A stretch of 45,468 nucleotides of DNA, taken from contig DUBB01000006.1 of the NCBI GenBank assembly GCA_012960535.1, positions 1 through 45,468 of the forward strand, given 5' to 3'. Of the stretch, positions 27,090 to 34,410 are shown in pieces. How positions within the stretch are numbered: position 1 is the first letter of the stretch; every line of letters begins with the position of its first letter. Under the pieces are notes generated by a model that did not search any database, was not told the DNA's origin, and saw only the letters and a program-made list of their open reading frames with translations. Origin of the DNA: Gammaproteobacteria bacterium. Lineage in GTDB: Bacteria > Pseudomonadota > Gammaproteobacteria > Pseudomonadales > Azotimanducaceae. The position numbers and the translations under genes were made by a program.

Positions 27090-28316
27090 ATGCGACACTC
27101 AGTTGTTATCGTCGGCGCAGGCCCGGCTGGCGCGGTACTGGCCTATTTACTGGCAAAATCCGGGATCAGCGTGACACTGCTGGAGAGGCAGATGGATTTC
27201 CAGCGAGAATTTCGAGGCGAAATACTCATGCCAAGTGGTCTTGAGCCCCTCTCTCAGATAGGACTTTGGGACCAGATGAACCAGGTTCCTCATGTATCTC
27301 TTGACGGCATTAATGTCTTCATTAATGGAAGACAAGGCATTAGCGTCGACTTTCATGAACAACTGTTCGGGGAATTTAATCCACGTTGGGTCTCGCAGCC
27401 CCATCTGCTGGAGATGATAGTTGGCGAATGCGGTCAGTTCGATAACTTCAGACTGCTTCGGGGTACCCGGGTCAGAGACCTCATCAAAGAAAACAACCGT
27501 ATTGTTGGTGTTATTGCTGAACAAAACCAGGAAAGACACAAGCTTCGAGCGGACCTGGTGATAGGCGCTGATGGCCGTACATCGCGCGTCCGTCATGCCT
27601 TAAACCTACCGCAGAAATCCGATGCCATGCCCATGGATATTGTCTGGTTAAAAGTACCCGGGCCACCCTCTCCAGAGCGGAAAATCCGAGCATTTGCAGG
27701 TAAGGGTCGGCTGTTGTTTGCTGCTCCGACTTATGATCACCATCTGCAACTGGGATTTATTATCAGGAAAGGCAGTTTCAGGGAGATCAGGGAACGGGGA
27801 TATCCTGAGTTGCTGGACGAGATGGCAAGGTTCGTTGATCCAGCGTTCGGGGCTCATCTTGCTCAGTTTCGCGACAGCATTTCAAACCCTTTCCTGTTAA
27901 GTACTGTATCGGATTGCCTCACAGACTGGACTTACCCTGGCAGTTTCTTGATCGGCGATGCCGCACACACGATGTCGCCGGTAGGCGGCCAGGGATTGAA
28001 TATTGCCATCAGGGATGCCATTGTCAGTGCAAACCACCTGATCCCTGTACTTTCCTCTGACAGGCCGCTGCCCCAGCTGGAAGAAACCACCAGACTGATC
28101 CAGGCAGAGAGAAATGAGGAAGTAAATACAATCCAGAAAATTCAGGCCCTGCCTCCGAAAGTGTTGCTTAGAGATACCTGGTGGAGCCGGTTATTGTTTT
28201 ACATTCTGCTCAGGGTGACCCACGGCCGCAGCAAAACCATTAAAAGGATAGACAAGCAGAGTATGTTTGGTAAGTTCACCTTCGGTGTCACTGAAGTCGT
28301 ATGGTTAGACCCTTAA
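27090..28316 (+). CDS. FAD-dependent monooxygenase (class A flavoprotein hydroxylase)
   Basis: The 408-residue group-A flavin monooxygenase hydroxylates or epoxidises a small substrate using NAD(P)H and O2. It begins VVIVGAGPAGAVLAYLLAKSG, the FAD Rossmann motif. The DG motif is DLVIGADGRTSRVR, where FAD and NAD(P)H meet, and the GD motif is FLIGDAAHTMSPVGGQGLN. It lies in the UbiH/PHBH-like superfamily. CAGGAG eight bases upstream supports the ATG. The substrate is unknown. It is transcribed alone, downstream of the divergent receiver gene, which leaves 227 bases of shared control region (26863-27089). Confidence 0.9.
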   Translation: MRHSVVIVGAGPAGAVLAYLLAKSGISVTLLERQMDFQREFRGEILMPSGLEPLSQIGLWDQMNQVPHVSLDGINVFINGRQGISVDFHEQLFGEFNPRWVSQPHLLEMIVGECGQFDNFRLLRGTRVRDLIKENNRIVGVIAEQNQERHKLRADLVIGADGRTSRVRHALNLPQKSDAMPMDIVWLKVPGPPSPERKIRAFAGKGRLLFAAPTYDHHLQLGFIIRKGSFREIRERGYPELLDEMARFVDPAFGAHLAQFRDSISNPFLLSTVSDCLTDWTYPGSFLIGDAAHTMSPVGGQGLNIAIRDAIVSANHLIPVLSSDRPLPQLEETTRLIQAERNEEVNTIQKIQALPPKVLLRDTWWSRLLFYILLRVTHGRSKTIKRIDKQSMFGKFTFGVTEVVWLDP

Positions 28317-28513
28317 CATATCCGTTCGAAGACGGTTGTGATGCGTTGTTGATCTGCAATAACACACACGAGCGCGTTAACCCTTCAACATCGAGCGACC
28401 GACAAACAAATTGGCGGCCGCGGCCTGGACTACTCCAGCTTGCCCGGAACGTGAACCGGCCTTGATTCGATCGTATCCGGTCACAGTTAGAACTGAATAT
28501 GACAGGGAAACAT

Positions 28514-29104
28514 ATGCAAATCACACTTCTGGATCTTGAAAACACGGCTATGGTCGAACAATGTGCCAGGATTTTAGTGCAGGCTTTTAAGGTTCACCAT
28601 CCCCTGGCCTGGCCTACCCTTGCCTTAGCCAGAGAAGAACTCGCGGTATTTGCCAGCGAAGACCGGATCGGTCTGACTGCAGTGAACGAGGAATCACAGG
28701 TGCTTGGCTGGATCGGTGCCATTGGTCAGTATCATGGCCATTCTTGGGAACTGCATCCTCTGGCTGTGGATCCAGTAAAACAGCGCCAGGGCGTGGGCCA
28801 CCTATTGGTAAGCAGCCTCGAACAACGCTTGTATGCAACCAAAGCTTCAACGCTGTACGTAATGACTGATGATGAAAATAACCAAACTAACCTTGCTGAT
28901 CTGGCACTATATCCCGAGCCTCTGGAACAACTGAAGCAAATCGTTAATATTAACCAGCATCCCTTTGAATTCTATCTGAAACAGGGCTTTTACGTGAGCG
29001 GTGTTATTCCAGATGCCAATGGCCCGGGTAAACCGGATATTCTTATGAGCAAATCAATAGCAAGACCGCCCTCGCCCGAGATTGTCGGCCTGCAAGCGCA
29101 TTAA
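28514..29104 (+). CDS. GNAT acetyltransferase of the aminoglycoside 6'-N-acetyltransferase type
   Basis: The 196-residue GNAT enzyme transfers an acetyl group from acetyl-CoA. The CoA-binding motif A is LAVDPVKQRQGVGHLLVSS. The region HPFEFYLKQGFYVSGVIPDA, followed by NGPGKPDIL, is a hallmark of AAC(6')-related proteins. ELHPLAVD earlier is also typical. The ATG at 28514 has AGGG six bases upstream; the open frame also includes an ATG at 28499. A role in antibiotic resistance is not shown. Environmental relatives act on unknown amines, and no mobile element flanks the gene, so it is likely an intrinsic chromosomal gene. Confidence 0.8.
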   Translation: MQITLLDLENTAMVEQCARILVQAFKVHHPLAWPTLALAREELAVFASEDRIGLTAVNEESQVLGWIGAIGQYHGHSWELHPLAVDPVKQRQGVGHLLVSSLEQRLYATKASTLYVMTDDENNQTNLADLALYPEPLEQLKQIVNINQHPFEFYLKQGFYVSGVIPDANGPGKPDILMSKSIARPPSPEIVGLQAH

Positions 29105-29133
29105 GCCGAGGTTTTACTGATAGATCGAATTAA

Positions 29134-29667
29134 TTAGATTTCACAGGTTTTTGGTTCAAGATCCATTACCGCCAGAAGACGGCCCACACCGATAAACTGG
29201 CCTATCATCATGCCGAGTTCTAAAATCTGTGTGTCTGAAAATGTCTTATGCAAACGATCGAATAGGTCATCATCAATATTTCGATGATCCAGGGCCATTC
29301 GCTCGGCATACTCGAGGGCTAGATTTTCCCTCGGGCTAAAATGGTTGGTGAGCGCATCGAGTTCGCTGATTTTAGCTTCTGTTAATTTGGCTGCTTTTTC
29401 TGTTCCCGACAGAAATCTTATATTCAGTCAGGTATAGCAATCATTAAGTCGTGCGATTTTTAAACGCACCAGCTCAATCAGTTCTTCTTCTACGGAGTCA
29501 CCTTTCCGGGCAGGAACGTACCATTGATTGAACCCTGCGAAAAGCTTTTCAATATGAGCCAGGCCGCGCAGGCTGGATGTGTCTCCTCCGGCGGCTTCCA
29601 CCGACTGTACCCGGGATAACGTCAGCGCTGACAGTTCATGATCTTCTTTCAAACGTATTCTTGGCAT
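29134..29667 (-). CDS. carboxymuconolactone decarboxylase (CMD)/AhpD-like selenoprotein candidate, CxxU
   Basis: The frame gives a 177-residue CMD-family protein if the TGA at 29428-29430 is read as selenocysteine (residue 80). Residues 1-79 end ELVRLKIARLNDCYT; after the TGA the same frame runs LNIRFLSGTEKAAKLTEAKI, then a helical CMD domain (ENLALEYAERMALDH, ILELGMMIGQFIGVGRLL) to a TAA. CMD and AhpD proteins use a CxxC redox pair near such an E/R-rich helix; here it is C77-Y-T-U80. A SECIS-like hairpin follows the TGA. The GGAG ribosome site eight bases before the ATG is good. AhpD-type proteins reduce peroxides through lipoyl or thiol partners. SelA, SelB and tRNA-Sec are not in this window, so they must be encoded elsewhere. 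A TGC-to-TGA nonsense mutation is the alternative. Confidence 0.75.
29397..29415 (-). promoter_or_regulatory. bacterial SECIS-like hairpin in the CMD gene
   Basis: On the mRNA strand TTTCTGTCGGGAACAGAAA forms a perfect seven-bp stem around a CGGGA loop. It begins 12 bases after the TGA, and the loop begins 20 bases after it. From memory, the SelB-binding hairpin of E. coli fdhF starts 11 bases after its UGA with G in the loop, and bacterial SECIS models ask for a G in the first two loop positions; both match. Not checked with SECIS software. Confidence 0.65.
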
Positions 29668-29734
29668 TTACCGACTCCACTCTTATCAAGTAATCGCAGT
29701 ACGACTAAAGTTTAAGTTAAACTGACTGCCCTGC

Positions 29735-29785
29735 TGTTAGCAATAAAAAATTGTTAGCAATAAAAAGCTGTTGGCAATACACAAA
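29735..29785 (+). repeat. 17-bp tandem repeat, three units
   Basis: The copies TGTTAGCAATAAAAAAT, TGTTAGCAATAAAAAGC and TGTTGGCAATACACAAA are consecutive in the 345-base gap (29668-30012) between the CMD gene and the divergently transcribed sulfotransferase gene. The rest of the gap is AT-rich and holds T-runs before 30003. No gene is seen there. Confidence 0.85.
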
Positions 29786-30012
29786 ATACAGTCTTAAAAT
29801 GATAGCTATTGTAATGACAGTTCTTGTACAGAAACAGCCTGGCGAGGGCACAATGCTGAGCAGGCCAGCCAGAGCGAGTCGCTGTCTGTTAGATGCACAA
29901 ACAGGGTTTTGTTAGTACCCTGTTTGCGCCAGGCGGCTTCAGACCTATAGGGTGCTTTTTACTTATTCTTTTTTACCCATTCTTTTTTGTATTCTATTTT
30001 TTGGAGAACCTT

Positions 30013-30636
30013 ATGAGTATTCAGGTAATTGGCGCGGGCTTCGGTAGAACCGGAACGCTCTCGCTTAAATATGGCCTTGAGATGCTCGGCTATAGCCAGT
30101 GTTATCACATGATGGAACTCATGAATCATCCGCAGCACAAGGAACTCTGGCTGCAGGCTCACAAAGGTTGTGCCATTGACTGGCACAGTCTGTATGAGGG
30201 CTATCAGGCGACGGTTGACTGGCCGTCGTGCAATCTGTGGCGGACGCTGATGCAGGAGTACCCTAAAGCAAAGGTGATATTATCGATCAGGGACCCTGAC
30301 AAATGGTATGACAGCATTATGGCCACAATCTTCAAGTCAAGCCGAATGAGTCTGGAATCAGATGATCCTAACAAACAGCAGTCAGGCCAATGGGCAATGG
30401 ATATCATCTGGGGCCGGTTATTTGCTGGCCGAATGGATGATCGAGCTCACGTAATAGATGTCTTTAAGCGGCACAATGAAGAAGTTATGGCTACGGTACC
30501 AAAGGACCGGCTGCTGGTATTTGAAGCCAGTCAGGGCTGGCCGCCACTTTGCGGGTTTCTGGAAGCGAAACTGCCTGAGAAAGACTACCCTCGGGTGAAT
30601 TCAACCGAGGATTTCAAGAAATTTTTCCCGAAGTGA
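30013..30636 (+). CDS. sulfotransferase family protein
   Basis: This 207-residue P-loop sulfotransferase, of the group close to eukaryote-like 'sulfotransferase family protein', transfers sulfate from PAPS. The 5'-phosphosulfate-binding loop is GAGFGRTGTLSLKYGLEMLG (residues 7-26). The 3'-phosphate-binding motif is VILSIRDPDKWYDS. The frame is open from 29893, but GGAG eight bases before the ATG at 30013 sets the start. It is shorter than typical 250-300-residue cytosolic members but keeps both motifs. It lies next to the CMD gene and opposite the amidase. Acceptor unknown. A sulfatase gene lies 10 kb away, but a link is not shown. Confidence 0.85.
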   Translation: MSIQVIGAGFGRTGTLSLKYGLEMLGYSQCYHMMELMNHPQHKELWLQAHKGCAIDWHSLYEGYQATVDWPSCNLWRTLMQEYPKAKVILSIRDPDKWYDSIMATIFKSSRMSLESDDPNKQQSGQWAMDIIWGRLFAGRMDDRAHVIDVFKRHNEEVMATVPKDRLLVFEASQGWPPLCGFLEAKLPEKDYPRVNSTEDFKKFFPK

Positions 30637-30696
30637 ATCCGAGTCTGTTAGACGGCTCAGACGTAAACTGCTCTGCCGCTGTAAGCAGATCCAATT

Positions 30697-32289
30697 TCAG
30701 GGGCCAGAAATCCTGGCCTGCTGGGGTTTGACGGGCGCTAACGTCGGTGCAAGCGCTGCAAACCCTTTCGGCGCAACTCTGTGCTGGGTACCCTGCTCAA
30801 AGGCATAGATCAGGGGCAGTATTGCAGCCTCCGAGAATAATCTCCCCACAAACTGTAGACCCGCCGGGAGATCGCCTATAAACCCCATGGGCACCGTCAC
30901 TGCGGGTAATCCGGTATGCGGTGCAATCACTTGATTATTGTCTCCCTTATAGTCATCAGGATAGCCTATACGCGCCGGCGGGAAGTTCCAGCTCGGGTAT
31001 ACAACCGCAGCAACACTGGCTTTATCCATGGCCCCTACTATCGCCTTACGAAAGGCCACACGGCGTTCATCATGATAAAGATCCTGGCACGGCGGACTTA
31101 GGCTCACCGGGTCAACCACGGCCGCATTGCCTTTCAGGTCTTCAGCAATGTAATCAGAATACAGGCCCGTATCTACAATTTCCTGAAGGTTTTTCCTCGG
31201 TGAACGACTGGCATTATCCTCGAGAAACACGTTCAGGTCATGTTTGAACATGCGGCACCAGTGATTTGCGCTGATGGTGTCGAAATCAGCAACCGCTATG
31301 GGGTCGACGATAATTGCACCGAGTCTGGCCAGGTCTTTGAGCGCACTTTCAAACAACTGCTTTATCCGCGGGTCATGATCACGTTCGCTGAGGTGCCTCA
31401 TAACACCAATTCGTACGCCTGATAGTGCGCCTTTATGGAGCAATTCCAGGAAGTTATCTGGATACTGGCCCCTGGCGTATTCGGTGATTGGATCTGCTGA
31501 ATCAGGTCCGGCAATGATCTGTAGAATGCGCACCGCATCGGCTACCGACCTGGTCATAGGTCCACCGACATCATTACGCAGAAACAGCGGTACAATGCCA
31601 CTGCGGCTGGTGAGGCCAATGGTAGATCGTATGCCCACCAGCGCAGTATGCGATGAGGGTCCACGAATTGAATTTCCTGTGTCTGTTCCCAGCCCGGCCA
31701 AACCGAGATTAGCTGCAACTGCCGCCGCTGTACCGCCACTTGATCCTGCTGGAACATGGTGCAGGTTGTAAGGATTCCGGGTCTCACCGGCAACCGAACT
31801 GATGGTGACGCGGGGGCTGAAAGCCCACTCGGCCATATTGGACTTACCCAGGACAAGCGCACCAGCTTTTTTAATCCTGGCAATTTGCCAGGCGTCTTTT
31901 TCGGGCATGAAACCCAACATCGCCTTGGATCCGGCTGTGGTCTGCAGGCCTCGGACATTGTAATTATCCTTGATGATCATGGGCACACAGTGCAATGGCC
32001 TTAGTGTACCGGTGGCAGCAAATTCGGCGTCGAGGGCTGTGGCGCGGATGGTGGCATCGGGATTAACCAATATGATGCTGTTGAGACCCGTGGACTGGTC
32101 GTAGAATTCAATTCTGCGCAGATAGATTTGGGTCAGTTCAAGGCAAGTCAATGATTCATCGGTTAATGCTCGATGCACATCTGCAATGGATGTTTCCAAA
32201 ACGTTAAACTTTGCTGCCCCAGCATTAAATGCAGAAATCGGACCCATCAGCAGCAGTACTTTCAGTATCAGAATCCAGGGTCTTATCAT
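30697..32289 (-). CDS. exported amidase (amidase signature family)
   Basis: The protein of about 530 residues belongs to the amidase signature family (as in GatA and FAAH). The Ser-cisSer-Lys triad lies in MIIKDNYNV (Lys), SIRGPSSHT (cis-Ser) and PAGSSGGTAAAVAAN (nucleophile region, GTDTGNSIRG). The chosen ATG at 32289 gives a signal peptide, PWILILKVLLLMGPISAFNAGA, so it is probably periplasmic, unlike GatA. The frame opens at a TTG at 32379. The usual G is N in GTDTGNSIRG. Substrates may be aryl amides, peptides or acyl amides. It is divergent from nhaC and convergent with the sulfotransferase gene. No GatB/GatC genes are near. Confidence 0.88.
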   Translation of the reverse strand: MIRPWILILKVLLLMGPISAFNAGAAKFNVLETSIADVHRALTDESLTCLELTQIYLRRIEFYDQSTGLNSIILVNPDATIRATALDAEFAATGTLRPLHCVPMIIKDNYNVRGLQTTAGSKAMLGFMPEKDAWQIARIKKAGALVLGKSNMAEWAFSPRVTISSVAGETRNPYNLHHVPAGSSGGTAAAVAANLGLAGLGTDTGNSIRGPSSHTALVGIRSTIGLTSRSGIVPLFLRNDVGGPMTRSVADAVRILQIIAGPDSADPITEYARGQYPDNFLELLHKGALSGVRIGVMRHLSERDHDPRIKQLFESALKDLARLGAIIVDPIAVADFDTISANHWCRMFKHDLNVFLEDNASRSPRKNLQEIVDTGLYSDYIAEDLKGNAAVVDPVSLSPPCQDLYHDERRVAFRKAIVGAMDKASVAAVVYPSWNFPPARIGYPDDYKGDNNQVIAPHTGLPAVTVPMGFIGDLPAGLQFVGRLFSEAAILPLIYAFEQGTQHRVAPKGFAALAPTLAPVKPQQARISGP

Positions 32290-32539
32290 CACAATCTCGC
32301 AGCAATAGCCAACCATTGTGGCATACCGGGTAGCTATAGGTCCCGTCCTTTTATTGTCTCTGAAAGAGCAGCGCAACAAAGTGATTAAGGCCCTCCAATG
32401 GTGCTGCTGACAAAAACATCGTTGCGCCGTTGCAGTGAATTCAATTGGTAATCACAGTAAAGATATAGGATGCTAACCAAGCAATTCTTGACATTTTGAT
32501 TAGGTTATTTTCTTTGTGACAATTTACTTAGATAACAAT

Positions 32540-32586
32540 TTATCATTATGGTAACTTGCAATAACAACATTTTTTCATTATGAAAA
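32540..32586 (+). promoter_or_regulatory. two operator-like dyads upstream of nhaC
   Basis: TTATCATTATGGTAA (32540-32554) and TTTTCATTATGAAAA (32572-32586) are both 15-bp dyads with a T centre; the second is perfect, the first has one mismatched pair. They share TCATTATG. Their centres, 32547 and 32579, are 32 bases apart, close to three helical turns, as for sites bound cooperatively by one regulator. They end 31 bases before the nhaC start codon. A TTGACA lies at 32488. Confidence 0.5.
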
Positions 32587-32617
32587 TCTTTCCTATAACA
32601 ACAAGGTAACCTGCACC

Positions 32618-34102
32618 ATGACTACTGTGAAAGACGCATCGTTGAGCGATGCCCTGATACCTATCGTTTCCTTGATTGTATTGCTCGCCCTTTCGGTCAG
32701 CTTGTTCGGTGATGGCGCTTCGGCCGGGCCTAATCAGATTGTATTGATTACCTGTGCAGCCATTGCTTGTGGTATTGCTGTTCGCAATGGTCATCGTTGG
32801 GATGACCTGCAGACAGCTATGGTCGATGGTATTGGCACGGCTATGGGCGCCATTATGATCCTGTTAGCTGTGGGAGCGCTGATCGGCACCTGGATGATGG
32901 CCGGGACAGTACCATCCATGATTTATTACGGACTCAAGTTGATGAATCCGCAGTATTTCTTTGCCGCCACCTGCCTGATCTGTGCGATCACTTCGGTCAG
33001 TATCGGTAGTTCGTGGACGGTGGCGGGCACGCTGGGTGTCGGTCTTATCGGTGTTTCGATGGGCCTTGGCATATCTCCGGCCATTACGGCAGGCGCGATT
33101 GTGTCCGGTGCTTATTTTGGTGACAAGATGTCGCCTTTATCGGACACCACAAACCTGGCTGCAGCAGTGGTTGAAACCGATCTTTTCGACCACATAAGGC
33201 ATATGGCCTGGACCACAGGGCCTTCCTTCATAATAGCGTTACTTATATTCACCCTGATCGGCATTGGCGGTGAAGTAAGTGGAGATGGTGAAACACTGGC
33301 TATCACCATGAATGCGTTGAATGAGTCCTTCAACATCACCCTGCTTACCCTGATTCCATTGGGCGTTGTTCTGTTTCTGGCTATGCGCAGAGTACCACCG
33401 CTGCCAACGATCCTGTTCGGTGCTTTGCTGGGAGGGTTGACAGCCATCGCCCTGCAACCAGCGGTGGTCCTTGAATTTGCTGAATCGCCGGAAACGGGCG
33501 CCATACTGGGTTATACCAAGGGGGTATGGCTGGCCCTGGCGGATGGTTTTGTGTCATCTACCGGTAACGCGGAGGTGGACAACCTGTTGAGCCGAGGTGG
33601 CATGAGTAGCATGCTGACAACGATCTGGTTAATCATCTCGGCCCTGGCTTTTGGCGCAGTACTTGAATACGCCGGCATGCTCAGCCGATTGATCAAGTCG
33701 GCCCTGAACGCTGCGAAATCAACGGGCGCGCTGGTTGCAACCGTTGTTGGCTCCTGCATCGGCGTTAACATCATTGCTGGAGAACAGTACATGGCTGTGG
33801 TTCTCCCCGGTAAAATGTTTAAAGCCGAATTTACACGGCGCAAGCTGGACTCGCGTAACCTCTCCAGGACCATAGAAGATGCCGGCACACTGACATCACC
33901 GCTGGTACCCTGGAACACCTGCGGCGCTTATATGGCCGCCACGCTTGGCGTGGCAACTTTCGCCTATCTGCCGTTCGCATTTTTCAACCTGATTAACCCA
34001 CTGGTGGCCATCTACTATGGCTATACCGGGATAACCATCAAACATCTGGATGAAGATGAACTGACCTCTGCCTACGGAGCAATCAGAAATTCAGATGGTT
34101 GA
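32618..34102 (+). CDS. nhaC: Na+/H+ antiporter, NhaC family
   Basis: The 494-residue antiporter has 11-12 hydrophobic helices. The family signature VSGAYFGDKMSPLSDTTNLA is at about 168-187 and includes the acidic ion-binding residue. GSSWTVAGTLGVGLIGVSMG and the C-terminal TSPLVPWNTCGAY are also typical. NhaC proteins exchange Na+ (sometimes malate/lactate) for H+ in alkaliphiles and marine bacteria. AAGGTAA sits nine bases upstream of the ATG. A pair of operator-like dyads precedes it, so it may be ion- or substrate-regulated. A Na+-solute symporter follows in the same direction. Confidence 0.93.
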   Translation: MTTVKDASLSDALIPIVSLIVLLALSVSLFGDGASAGPNQIVLITCAAIACGIAVRNGHRWDDLQTAMVDGIGTAMGAIMILLAVGALIGTWMMAGTVPSMIYYGLKLMNPQYFFAATCLICAITSVSIGSSWTVAGTLGVGLIGVSMGLGISPAITAGAIVSGAYFGDKMSPLSDTTNLAAAVVETDLFDHIRHMAWTTGPSFIIALLIFTLIGIGGEVSGDGETLAITMNALNESFNITLLTLIPLGVVLFLAMRRVPPLPTILFGALLGGLTAIALQPAVVLEFAESPETGAILGYTKGVWLALADGFVSSTGNAEVDNLLSRGGMSSMLTTIWLIISALAFGAVLEYAGMLSRLIKSALNAAKSTGALVATVVGSCIGVNIIAGEQYMAVVLPGKMFKAEFTRRKLDSRNLSRTIEDAGTLTSPLVPWNTCGAYMAATLGVATFAYLPFAFFNLINPLVAIYYGYTGITIKHLDEDELTSAYGAIRNSDG

Positions 34103-34410
34103 TGGCGCTTGAAGATAAAAAACCCGACAGTAGGCAAGTGCACATCAGTCAACTGCATGATTCCATGGGTTAGTGATTCCACGCGTTCGTTATCACTTGC
34201 TTGTTCCTTGATATAGCAGAACGGTACACTTTTTTGCCCTGTCAATGGACTAAAACTATTTCATAAGCATATGGTGTTATGGATTGATGGTATCCCTGGA
34301 AGGTGTTTTATTCTTTATAATCCGGCTGATACCACGATTCGCCACTGCTATATCAATCGCGTAACTGCATTGTTATACCTGATTGCGAAGATGCTAAGAG
34401 GAGAAGCAGC
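34103..34410. other. intergenic gap with one short tandem duplication
   Basis: This gap holds a 16-bp near-tandem pair, TGATTCCATGGGTTAG (34158-34173) and TGATTCCACGCGTTCG (34174-34189), matching at 13 of 16 positions. No gene or clear terminator is seen between nhaC and the symporter. Confidence 0.45.
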
